From JBGOUV01 sp041477815 (lineage in GTDB: Bacteria > Acidobacteriota > Terriglobia > Bryobacterales > JACQDG01), in contig JBGOUV010000103.1 of assembly GCA_041477815.1 (NCBI GenBank), positions 1 through 17,662 on the forward strand: 17,662 nt of DNA. Direction: 5' to 3'. The translations under genes were made by a program, and so were the position numbers. Shown here in pieces: positions 7,350 to 13,012 of the stretch (its first letter is position 1; each line of letters begins with the position of its first letter). The notes beneath the pieces were generated by a model that was not told the origin of the DNA, did no database searches, and was given only the letters and a program-made list of their open reading frames with translations.

Positions 7350-8681
7350 TCAGGGCCGCAGCCAGCGGTCCAGGAAGGCAAAGGCCTGGGCGCCGTGGAT
7401 CAGGTGCAGGCCGCGAAACAGGCCGAACTCGACGCGGTCGGCGAGGCTGAGGCGGCGGTAGATGTCCCGGGTGCGGGTGAACTCGATGAAACCATCTTTG
7501 AAGTAGGCAGCCGTGTCCAGCGTGCCGGACTCGATGAACAGGGGCCGCGGAGCGACCAGCGAGGCCAGGTCGGCGTCCGAGAACTCGTTGATGAAGCTCT
7601 GGAAGAAGGCGTACTCCTCGGGCGTGTCGATGTAGGCGGTCGAATAGGTGGAGAACTGGAACTGCTTCTTCGTCGTCTGGTTGAAGTAGCCCGAGACCGC
7701 AGCGGCGGCCAGGCGCGGATCGATGGCGCCGGCATAGAGGGTCATGCGGCCGCCCCAGGAGATGCCGTACATGCCGATGCGGGCGGGATCGACCTCGGGC
7801 AGCGAGGCGAGGAAGTCGGTCACCCGGACGATCTTCCACTGCTCCAGGATCTGGAGCGTCGTCCCGACCGAGATGGCTTTGCGGTGGAGCCGGCTGCGCT
7901 GGGCGGCGTCGTTGACCAGGTAGGGTGCAAATACGACATAGCCGCGCTCGGCCGCCTGAGCGCCGAAGCGGCGCAGGTAGTCGTCGCGCTCGGTGAGGCC
8001 GGCGGTCATGGCCGGCGATCCGCCCATGCCGTGCTGGCAGATCAGCGCCGGACGGCGGCCGGGGCGCTTCGGGGTGAGCAGCACGCCGTACACCTCGACG
8101 CCGGGGACGGCTTCCAGCCACACGCGCTCGGTGCGATAGAGGTCGCTCGCGCCGATCACCTCGCGGCGGGGACGGAGCGGGGTCTTCTCGGCCGGGAATC
8201 CGCCCATCAGCTCGACAAACCGTTTGCGGTGGGGCTCGACCGAGGCCAGGTAGCGATCGACGGAGGTGAAGTCGCGATTCCATTTCGACGCCCGGCGGGC
8301 CTCCGACTCGGCGATGAGCCGGTCGAAGTAGCGCTCGATCTGGCCGTACTGCTCTTGGAGCAGCGGGGTTTCGGTGGTGCGGGCCGAGACCAGGTAGGTT
8401 TCGGAGAGCTTCGGCGGAGTCGCGGGCTCCAGGCGGAAGTCGAGGCGCTGGCCCGCGCGGGCGGCCTCGATGGCCATCTCGTAGCCCGCGGCGTCGACGT
8501 AGACGACCCAGTCGCCGGCGGACAGGTCGAAACTGTAAGCGCCGGCGGCGTTGGTGATGGTGGTGAGGGTGTCGAGGTTACGCTCGAAGGGGCTGGCGGC
8601 GACGGTGGCGCGGGCGACCGGTTTCCCGTCGCGGGTGGTTACCGTGCCGGCCACGAGCAAGAGCAAACCCAGGTGGATCAT
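7350..8681 (-). CDS. Carboxypeptidase-regulatory domain fused to alpha/beta hydrolase (esterase-like)
   Basis: This 443-residue secreted protein has two parts. After a short hydrophobic start (MIHLGLLLLVAG), residues 12-86 form a carboxypeptidase-regulatory-like beta domain (GTVTTRDGKPVARATV, NAAGAYSFDL, GYEM). The same domain type opens the receptor at 13071. Residues from about 150 form an alpha/beta hydrolase resembling acetyl-xylan-esterase/dienelactone-hydrolase relatives: HGMGG (217-221) for the oxyanion region, nucleophile Ser308 in GISWGG, probable acid Asp389 in ESGTLD, and His426 or His429 in GLHLIHG. It is the promoter-proximal gene of the four-gene operon, with a TAnnnT box 7 nt before its ATG and no Shine-Dalgarno sequence. 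Substrate unknown; ester cleavage is the family expectation. Confidence 0.85.
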   Translation of the reverse strand: MIHLGLLLLVAGTVTTRDGKPVARATVAASPFERNLDTLTTITNAAGAYSFDLSAGDWVVYVDAAGYEMAIEAARAGQRLDFRLEPATPPKLSETYLVSARTTETPLLQEQYGQIERYFDRLIAESEARRASKWNRDFTSVDRYLASVEPHRKRFVELMGGFPAEKTPLRPRREVIGASDLYRTERVWLEAVPGVEVYGVLLTPKRPGRRPALICQHGMGGSPAMTAGLTERDDYLRRFGAQAAERGYVVFAPYLVNDAAQRSRLHRKAISVGTTLQILEQWKIVRVTDFLASLPEVDPARIGMYGISWGGRMTLYAGAIDPRLAAAAVSGYFNQTTKKQFQFSTYSTAYIDTPEEYAFFQSFINEFSDADLASLVAPRPLFIESGTLDTAAYFKDGFIEFTRTRDIYRRLSLADRVEFGLFRGLHLIHGAQAFAFLDRWLRP

Positions 8682-8688
8682 GGCAGGG

Positions 8689-8694
8689 ATCTTA
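8689..8694 (-). promoter_or_regulatory. Candidate -10 box of the esterase-to-kinase operon
   Basis: Read on the minus strand, TAAGAT ends 7 nt before the ATG at 8681 with no Shine-Dalgarno sequence between, so a leaderless message is likely. No clear -35 hexamer is seen; that region is occupied by the inverted repeat at 8706-8730. Confidence 0.4.
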
Positions 8695-8705
8695 GCAGCT
8701 TGCGT

Positions 8706-8730
8706 CGGGAAATTTGATGTTCATTTCCCG
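8706..8730. promoter_or_regulatory. Perfect inverted repeat, candidate shared operator
   Basis: CGGGAAAT (8706-8713) and ATTTCCCG (8723-8730) are exact inverted copies separated by 9 nt. The pair lies in the 86-bp gap between the divergent esterase operon and ada, upstream of both -10 boxes and across the likely -35 zone of each. A 17-nt centre-to-centre spacing fits a dimeric regulator binding successive major grooves on nearly the same face. It does not look like the E. coli Ada box. Confidence 0.5.
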
Positions 8731-8754
8731 GTGGAATAGTGGTCGCCGGGTTCG

Positions 8755-8760
8755 TAGAAT
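8755..8760 (+). promoter_or_regulatory. Candidate -10 box of ada
   Basis: TAGAAT lies 7 nt before the ATG at 8768, which would place the transcript start at or next to that codon. This supports ATG 8768 over the upstream in-frame ATGs at 8714 and 8759, which lie before or inside the box. Confidence 0.45.
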
Positions 8761-8767
8761 GGGGAAT

Positions 8768-9838
8768 ATGAACGCCATGCCCACACGCACCGAGATGCAC
8801 CACGCTTTTCTGGACAGCGACCCGACCTACAACGGGGTGTTCTTCACCGCCGTTCGGACCACCGGAATCTTCTGCCTGCCCTCCTGCCCGGCCAAGAAGC
8901 CGCTGCCGGAAAATATAGAGTTCTTCGGCACCGCGCGAGAGGCGGTCTTCGCCGGCTATCGGCCGTGCAAGCGGTGCCGGCCGCTCGAAGCGGGCGGCGC
9001 GCCGGAGTGGGTCCGGAAGCTGCTCAAGCTGGTGGAGCAGTCGGCCGACCAGCGCCTGACCGACGGCGACTTGCGCCAGGCCGGAATCGAGCCGGCGCGG
9101 GCGCGTCGCTATTTTCTCAAGGAGTACGGGATGACCTTCCATGCTTACTGCCGGGGCCGGCGGATGGCCGGCTCGCTCCAACAGATCCGCCGGGGCGCCG
9201 ATCTGGACGACGTGATCCTGGGGAACGGCTACGAGTCGCACAGCGGCTTCCGCGAGGCCTTCGGGCGCGCGTTCGGAAAGCCCCCGGGCGGCAGCCGCGA
9301 CGTGGAGTGCCTGGTCACCGCCTGGATCGAGACGCCGCTGGGGCCGATGATCGCAGGCGCGACCGAGCAGGGGATCACCCTGCTCGAGTTCACCGACCGC
9401 CGCATGATTGAGACACAGCTCGCGGTGCTGCGGAAGCGGTTCGAGTGTCCGGTGCTGCCGGGGGAGAGCCCGCACTTTGTGACGTTGAAGGCCGAGCTGG
9501 CCGAATACTTCGCCGGACGGCTGCGGAAGTTCACCGTGCCGCTGGTGTATCCGGGGTCGCCCTTCGAGGAGCAGGTGTGGAACGCGTTGCTCGAGATCCC
9601 GTACGGGGAGACCCGGTCCTACGAACAAATGGCGCAGCGGGTGGGAAAGCCCGGGGCCAGCCGGGCCGTGGGCAGCGCCAACGGGCGGAACCGTATCGCC
9701 ATCGTGATCCCGTGTCATCGAGTAGTGAACAAGGATGGCCAGCTCGGCGGCTACGGCGGGGGAAAGTGGCGTAAGGAGATGCTGCTGGATCTGGAGCGTA
9801 CCCGGGGTCAGGCGGCGTTGCCCTTCACCGCGAGGTGA
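8768..9838 (+). CDS. ada: Ada: methylphosphotriester/O6-methylguanine repair protein and activator
   Basis: Ada repairs alkylated DNA by moving methyl groups irreversibly onto its own cysteines and, once methylated, activates alkylation-response genes. All three parts are present in 356 residues, close to the 354 of E. coli Ada. The zinc/methylphosphotriester domain has Cys36, Cys40, Cys67 and Cys70 (TTGIFCLPSC and PCKRC), spaced as in E. coli. An AraC-type helix-turn-helix region lies around residues 85-170. The methyltransferase domain has acceptor Cys316 in IPCHRV. The exact start is uncertain between ATG 8768 and ATG 8777; the cysteine spacing and the -10 box position favour 8768. It is divergent from the esterase operon, and its 3' end overlaps the deacetylase gene by 14 nt, tail to tail. 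Autoregulation is expected for the family. Confidence 0.94.
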   Translation: MNAMPTRTEMHHAFLDSDPTYNGVFFTAVRTTGIFCLPSCPAKKPLPENIEFFGTAREAVFAGYRPCKRCRPLEAGGAPEWVRKLLKLVEQSADQRLTDGDLRQAGIEPARARRYFLKEYGMTFHAYCRGRRMAGSLQQIRRGADLDDVILGNGYESHSGFREAFGRAFGKPPGGSRDVECLVTAWIETPLGPMIAGATEQGITLLEFTDRRMIETQLAVLRKRFECPVLPGESPHFVTLKAELAEYFAGRLRKFTVPLVYPGSPFEEQVWNALLEIPYGETRSYEQMAQRVGKPGASRAVGSANGRNRIAIVIPCHRVVNKDGQLGGYGGGKWRKEMLLDLERTRGQAALPFTAR

Positions 9839-10586
9839 GCTGTCCCAGCAGCTCCCCCAGCAGGTCCGGCTGCGGGTAGGCGTGCCCCCGGTGCTGGCGG
9901 AAGCCTTCGGCGTACTCGACGCCCACGCGCCGGCCCACCTCGGCTGACCAGCGTTTCATGGCCTCGAGGTACTCATCCATACCGTGCTGGGCGCGGAGCC
10001 ACTCACGCTGGCTCTTGTGACAGGCCAGCATGTCGGCTTTGAGGCCGATCACCTCCGAGATGTCGATGGCCAGCGGGCACGGGACGGGGTCGCCGAAGAT
10101 ATCCGTGCCTTCGATAGGGCTGGCGTAGTAGAGGTGCGGGATATGGCGGATGGCCGCCGCCGCCGGAAGAACGCCGGTGCGGAAGTTCGGGGCGGGTGCG
10201 CCGAAGCAGGCCATGCGGGCCACCATGCTGGTGGACTCGTGGTCGGACATGTAGTCGCGCGGATAGTGCGTAATCACCAGGGCCGGGTCGACCTTGCGGA
10301 TCAGCTCGACGGCTCTGCGGATGGTCTCGGCGTCGTGGAAGACGAGCAGGTCGCGGCAGTCGAGGCAGTGATACTCGGCGCGGATCCGGGCGGCGGCCTG
10401 GCGTCCTTCTTCCAGGCGCAGGGCGGCGATCTGTTCGGAGGGCAACTCCATGGAGCCGCAGTCGCCGGGGGTCATGGAGGCGATGTGAACCTTCCATCCT
10501 TTTTCCTGGAGGCGGATCAGGGTTCCGGCGCACAGGAACTCGGCGTCATCGGGGTGAGCCATCAGAGAGAGAACCCGCTGGGACAT
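9825..10586 (-). CDS. PIG-L/LmbE family deacetylase
   Basis: PIG-L/LmbE enzymes are zinc-dependent and remove the acetyl group from N-acetylglucosamine-type conjugates, as in GPI, mycothiol or bacillithiol biosynthesis. This 253-residue protein opens with the family signature AHPDDAE (His11, Asp13, Asp14). A second metal and catalytic site sits in THYPRDYMSDHEST, with Asp111 and His116. I chose the ATG at 10586 because the hydrophobic strand before AHPDD begins there and a TACCAT box lies 7 nt upstream; a longer reading from 10640 would run into the neighbouring promoter. It is divergent from the Uma2 gene and convergent with ada. No bacillithiol partner gene is nearby, so the substrate cannot be named. 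Confidence 0.88.
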   Translation of the reverse strand: MSQRVLSLMAHPDDAEFLCAGTLIRLQEKGWKVHIASMTPGDCGSMELPSEQIAALRLEEGRQAAARIRAEYHCLDCRDLLVFHDAETIRRAVELIRKVDPALVITHYPRDYMSDHESTSMVARMACFGAPAPNFRTGVLPAAAAIRHIPHLYYASPIEGTDIFGDPVPCPLAIDISEVIGLKADMLACHKSQREWLRAQHGMDEYLEAMKRWSAEVGRRVGVEYAEGFRQHRGHAYPQPDLLGELLGQLTSR

Positions 10587-10593
10587 GACCAGA

Positions 10594-10599
10594 ATGGTA
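10594..10599 (-). promoter_or_regulatory. Candidate -10 box of the PIG-L deacetylase gene
   Basis: TACCAT on the minus strand ends 7 nt before the ATG at 10586, with no Shine-Dalgarno sequence. It follows the same leaderless-type layout as the other boxes in this window. Confidence 0.35.
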
Positions 10600-10626
10600 G
10601 CATCCGCCGACGCGGATTTCGGGGTG

Positions 10627-10632
10627 TAGAAT
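10627..10632 (+). promoter_or_regulatory. Candidate -10 box of the Uma2 gene
   Basis: TAGAAT ends 6 nt before the ATG at 10639. It is identical to the ada box and similarly spaced, again without a Shine-Dalgarno sequence. Confidence 0.4.
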
Positions 10633-10638
10633 AGAGGC

Positions 10639-11268
10639 ATGTCAACGACGGTGGCAAGCCCGGCAGCCGAGCAGCGGGTGACGCTCCAGGTGAGTTGGGA
10701 GACCTATGAGCGGCTGCTGGCCGAGCATCCGGACGCGGCGGGGCCGCGGTTTACCTACGATGAAGGGACGCTGGAGATTATGGTGGTATCCGCCTCGCAT
10801 GAAACGCCCAACCGCATCCTGGCGCGATAGGTGGATGAGGTCGCCGTCGAGCTGGGCATAAACGCATACCCGCTGGGGTCGACCACGTTCAAGCGCGAGG
10901 AGTTGCTCAAGGGGTTCGAGCCCGATTCGGCTTTCTACATCGGGCGCCGGTCCGCGTTGTGGGACACGGAATTGGATGCGGCCGTGGACCCGGCTCCCGA
11001 CCTGGTGATTGAGATCGACGTATCCCGATCGTCGCTGCCCCGCTTTCCCATCTTTGCCGCGTTCGGGGTCCCGGAGGTGTGGCGGTACGACGGCACGCGG
11101 GTGTCCCTCTGGCGCCTGGAAGCCGGGCGGTACGTGGAGGCGGAACGCAGCATGGCGCTGCCGGTGGTCACGGGACCGCTGGCGACCCGGTTTCTGGAGG
11201 AGAGTCGAACCCTGCCGGGCCCGGAGTGGATTCGGCGGGTCCGGGAGTGGGCGCGGAGCCGGCCGTAG
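10639..11268 (+). pseudogene. Uma2 (DUF820) family nuclease gene with internal stop
   Basis: Uma2 proteins belong to the PD-(D/E)XK nuclease-like superfamily, are often carried in many copies per genome, and have no settled role. The frame from ATG 10639 runs 63 codons, hits TAG at 10828-10830, then continues in the same frame to TGA-free coding and a TAG at 11266-11268. The two halves join seamlessly into one family member of about 209 codons: TYDEGTLEIMVVSASHE before the stop; VDEVAVELGI, GSTTF, GFEPDSAFYI and PDLVIEIDVSRSS (around codons 120-130) after it. The likely catalytic acidic residues are retained but lie beyond the stop. Either the gene was recently inactivated by one point mutation or the base is a sequencing error. 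A downstream restart at GTG 10831 would lack the N-terminal part of the fold. Confidence 0.85.
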
Positions 11269-12058
11269 CGAGGTCATGGAATCCTCGTTCCCGGAGCGCT
11301 TCCAGGGCGGCCGGCAGCCTCTCGCGGGGCACCCAGATGACCGACACGGTGTTCACGTCGAAGTTCTCGCGCACTCCCGGCCCGGTCACCTTCCAGATCC
11401 GGAAACCGCAACCGGGGGGCGGCCCGGGTGCAGCGGTCCGGTTGCCGCCGCGCAGCTCGCGGGCCCGGCGAGCCGCCGCCAGACTGCCTTCCGCTACGAC
11501 CTTGGCCTGCTCCTCGTGGGGCAGGCGGGCCAGGACCGATGCGGCCCACACGGCCAATTCGCCCGCTTCGACGGCTGCGATCAACGGGTCGCAGCCTTCC
11601 TTTACAATCTTTAAAGCGTAGGTGACCAAACGCGGCGAGACGTTCACCAGCATCGCAGTCTTCCGGCAAGACTTGCCGAGCTCACCTGGGCGCAGATCTG
11701 CGCTCAGGTCCGAGCGTGTGCCTTTCCGCTTCAGAGCTTCCGCTTCCAGGAGCACCGCCAGCCGCGCCCCCACCATCGCCCGCTGTGACTCGCCCAGGTG
11801 CCGCCGCCGCAGATTGAGGCTCAGCGCCAGCCCCACCGGCGACCCCTCGCCCTGCCAGTCCACGAAGCGCGGTTCGACTCCCGCCTCCAGGCAGGCCCGA
11901 TACCGGTTGCGGCCGTCGAGGATGCGTCCCTCGGCGTCAACCAGGATCGGTTCCAGCAACCCGTTCTTTTTGATGTCCGCGACCAGCTCCTGGAACGCCT
12001 TCCCGCGCAGGAGTGGAAACAGCTCCGCGGCGGGATGAAACTCCCGTTTGTTATCCAT
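11168..12058 (-). CDS. ParB/Srx-like nuclease-domain DNA-binding protein (orphan)
   Basis: This 296-residue protein resembles stand-alone ParB-family proteins found on mobile elements. Residues 10-90 form a ParB N-terminal domain: FQELVADIKKNGLLEPILVD, then DGRNRYRA (48-55) in place of the classic GERRxRA box, and NLRRRHL (83-89). A middle segment (KTAMLVNVSPRLVTYALKIVKEG) is the expected helix-turn-helix region. No parA or parS is visible, so chromosome partitioning is unlikely. I chose ATG 12058 over a TTG at 12100 because GAGAGG lies 9 nt upstream and a TACAAT box at 12081-12086 would fall inside a longer reading. The last 34 or so residues are Pro/Gly/Ala-rich and overlap the Uma2 gene in antisense by 101 nt, so the C terminus is probably a read-through tail. 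Confidence 0.78.
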   Translation of the reverse strand: MDNKREFHPAAELFPLLRGKAFQELVADIKKNGLLEPILVDAEGRILDGRNRYRACLEAGVEPRFVDWQGEGSPVGLALSLNLRRRHLGESQRAMVGARLAVLLEAEALKRKGTRSDLSADLRPGELGKSCRKTAMLVNVSPRLVTYALKIVKEGCDPLIAAVEAGELAVWAASVLARLPHEEQAKVVAEGSLAAARRARELRGGNRTAAPGPPPGCGFRIWKVTGPGVRENFDVNTVSVIWVPRERLPAALEALRERGFHDLATAGSAPTPGPAESTPGPAGFDSPPETGSPAVP

Positions 12059-12080
12059 AGCAGCCAACCTCTCTGTCTCT

Positions 12081-12086
12081 ATTGTA
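12081..12086 (-). promoter_or_regulatory. Candidate -10 box of the parB-like gene
   Basis: TACAAT on the minus strand lies 22 nt before the ATG at 12058, leaving room for a short leader with the GAGAGG ribosome binding site. A -35 hexamer is not evident. Confidence 0.4.
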
Positions 12087-12188
12087 CGGGGTACCTGCAA
12101 GACTTCCGGGACGCGGGGCGGACAGCGCCAACGCTAACCCGCACGCTGGGGCGCATTTGCCCTCTTCAGATTTATTTTCACCGGCTGT

Positions 12189-12205
12189 GACCGGCCTGGC
12201 CGGTC
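12189..12205. repeat. Perfect 7-bp hairpin in the parB/phd divergent gap
   Basis: GACCGGC (12189-12195) and GCCGGTC (12199-12205) are exact inverted copies around a 3-nt loop. The element lies about 45 nt before the phd start, between two divergent genes. No T tract follows on either strand, so a terminator is unlikely; an operator for an autoregulating antitoxin is possible. The rest of the 12087-12249 gap shows only the two -10 boxes. Confidence 0.35.
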
Positions 12206-12238
12206 CTCACGTCTGGGCAGTGTTGTGCTGCGATTTGA

Positions 12239-12244
12239 TAGCAT
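12239..12244 (+). promoter_or_regulatory. Candidate -10 box of the truncated phd gene
   Basis: TAGCAT ends 5 nt before the ATG at 12250, with no Shine-Dalgarno sequence. This is the leaderless-type layout seen elsewhere in the window. Confidence 0.35.
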
Positions 12245-12249
12245 AACTC

Positions 12250-12399
12250 ATGGACGCCTTTACTGTTCGCGATCTTCGAGAGCGTACCGGCGAGCTGATC
12301 CGGGACACCAAGGCCGGGAAGCTCTCGGTGGTGACCAAGCACGGCCGCCCGGTATTCGTTGCCGTCCCGCTGGACGATTCGGATATAGTCTTATTTTGA
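12250..12399 (+). pseudogene. Short Phd/YefM-type antitoxin, C-terminally truncated
   Basis: This 49-residue reading frame starts with MDAFTVRDLRERTGELIRDT and continues AGKLSVVTKHGRPVFVAVPLD, a very clear prevent-host-death (Phd/YefM) DNA-binding domain. Full-length relatives continue after the VP-[FL]-D point with about 20-35 more residues that wrap the toxin. Here the frame changes to DSDIVLF and stops, so the toxin-binding half is missing. No toxin follows. It could still bind DNA and repress, but it is best read as a remnant. It is followed by a 50-nt repeat-rich patch and then the second attC-like site, so its 3' end may have been lost in a rearrangement. Confidence 0.7.
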
Positions 12400-12403
12400 C
12401 GGG

Positions 12404-12454
12404 CGTCTCTCTTGGCGTATTCTTCTTTAGGCCGGCGTCGTAAGAAGAGAGGCG
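12404..12454. repeat. Inverted/direct repeat patch after the truncated phd
   Basis: CGTCTCTCTT (12404-12413) pairs with AAGAGAGGCG (12445-12454) over 10 positions with one wobble. In addition the 8-mer GGCGTCTC occurs as a direct repeat at 12402-12409 and 12451-12458. The patch lies directly behind the point where the Phd protein departs from its family. It may be a small insertion or a deletion scar; no transposase-like ends are recognisable. Confidence 0.3.
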
Positions 12455-12458
12455 TCTC

Positions 12459-12523
12459 GCCTGAACGAAGCGTTGCAGTGGACGGGCGGATCTGGGCCCG
12501 CCGCTGAACGCCCGCCGTTACAC
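12459..12523 (+). other. attC-like integron recombination site 2, degraded
   Basis: This 65-nt palindrome is built like the one at 1158-1223. GCGTT (12470-12474) pairs with AACGC (12507-12511) and CAG (12476-12478) pairs with CTG (12504-12506), again leaving one extrahelical G (12475) at the same place. Further in, GG pairs with CC and CGGGC (12483-12487) pairs with GCCCG (12496-12500) around an 8-nt loop. The outer boxes are worn: CCTGAAC and GTTACAC keep only AAC and GTT. Both sites share GCGTTGCA on the left and TGAACGCC on the right of the inner boxes, or nearly so. It lies 60 nt behind an antitoxin remnant, in cassette orientation. Confidence 0.45.
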
Positions 12524-12556
12524 AGTCCTCGACCGGCGGCTCCGTGACGAATAGTG

Positions 12557-12562
12557 TAGAAT
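12557..12562 (+). promoter_or_regulatory. Candidate -10 box of the hicB gene
   Basis: TAGAAT lies 23 nt before the ATG at 12586. The leader carries AAGGG (12575-12579) about 6 nt before the start, a fair Shine-Dalgarno sequence. This unit is therefore not leaderless, unlike the other TAGAAT genes here. Confidence 0.4.
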
Positions 12563-12585
12563 GGCGCTGAGACTAAGGGCACGAA

Positions 12586-12801
12586 ATGCACAACGAGTTT
12601 ACGGCCATCTTCGAGCGCGATGGCGAGTGGTACATCGCCTACTGTCCGGAGATTCCCGGCGCCAATGGCCAAGGGCGAACGAAGGATGAAGCACGGGCCA
12701 GTTTGGCTGCAGCCATCGCTCTGATTCTGGAGGATCGCCGGGAGGATTCGCTCCGTGGGGTTCCTCTCGATGCCGAGCGCGAGACGGTGATAGTCGATTG
12801 A
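12586..12801 (+). CDS. hicB: HicB-family antitoxin
   Basis: HicB antitoxins neutralise the HicA mRNA-degrading toxin and often repress the operon. This 71-residue protein is intact and shows the partial RNase H-like HicB fold pattern: FTAIFERDGEWYIAYCPEIPGANGQGRTKDEA at the N terminus, then SLAAAIALILEDRRED. It lacks an added C-terminal DNA-binding domain, as in short HicB/UPF0150 proteins. The antitoxin comes first, and its stop overlaps a TTG that would start the hicA reading frame. Since that toxin gene carries a frameshift, this antitoxin may now be an orphan. A Shine-Dalgarno-like AAGGG precedes the ATG. Confidence 0.85.
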   Translation: MHNEFTAIFERDGEWYIAYCPEIPGANGQGRTKDEARASLAAAIALILEDRREDSLRGVPLDAERETVIVD

Positions 12802-12996
12802 AGCGGAGCACCCTGCTCCAGTTATCTGCGAAAGCACGGCTGCTATCTCAAGCGTGAGGGTCGGGGACACTCCTTGTGGACCAATCCGGTAACCGGGGCG
12901 GTGGAGGCAATTCCGAGGCATACGGAGGCGCCCGATCTGCTGGCAAGAAAGATTTGTGGCAAGCTGTCGGTAGCGGAGATCGGCCGATCCGGGTAG
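12798..12996 (+). pseudogene. hicA: HicA-family toxin gene with a one-base frameshift
   Basis: HicA toxins are small double-stranded-RNA-binding-fold mRNA interferases. Starting at TTG 12798, which overlaps the hicB stop, the frame reads KRSTLL and then goes out of phase. In the next frame the family sequence resumes as SYLRKHGCYLKREGRGHSLW, followed by TNPVTGAVEAIPRH and DLLARKICGKLSVAEI, ending at TAG 12994-12996. Removing one C in the CTCC at about 12816-12819 would restore one frame of 65 residues, the usual HicA length. The putative catalytic His in GRGHSLW is retained. The toxin is therefore broken by a 1-nt insertion, unless the base is a sequencing error. Confidence 0.82.
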
Positions 12997-13012
12997 TGCG
13001 CAGCGTCCACAC

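Noticed and set aside
6076..8283. A continuous 735-codon minus-strand frame that would fuse a long N-terminal extension to the amidohydrolase
   Set aside because: The extension overlaps the well-supported esterase out of frame and is Arg/Pro-rich shadow. A signal peptide and a start 5 nt after the esterase stop mark the true beginning at 7344.
7395..8717. A 440-codon plus-strand open frame opposite the esterase, and a similar 360-codon frame at 5015-6097 opposite the acylase
   Set aside because: Both are antisense shadows of proteins with intact catalytic motifs; neither shows a family pattern.
8714..8767. Upstream in-frame starts of Ada at 8714 and 8759
   Set aside because: They would place the start inside the inverted repeat or the -10 box, and the cysteine spacing from ATG 8768 matches E. 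coli Ada within two residues.
12059..12100. TTG start at 12100 for the parB-like gene
   Set aside because: It lies upstream of the TACAAT box and lacks a ribosome binding site, while ATG 12058 has GAGAGG at good spacing.
12225..12443. A 72-codon plus-strand frame covering the phd remnant
   Set aside because: It is out of phase with the clear Phd sequence at 12250-12399, which is the real frame.
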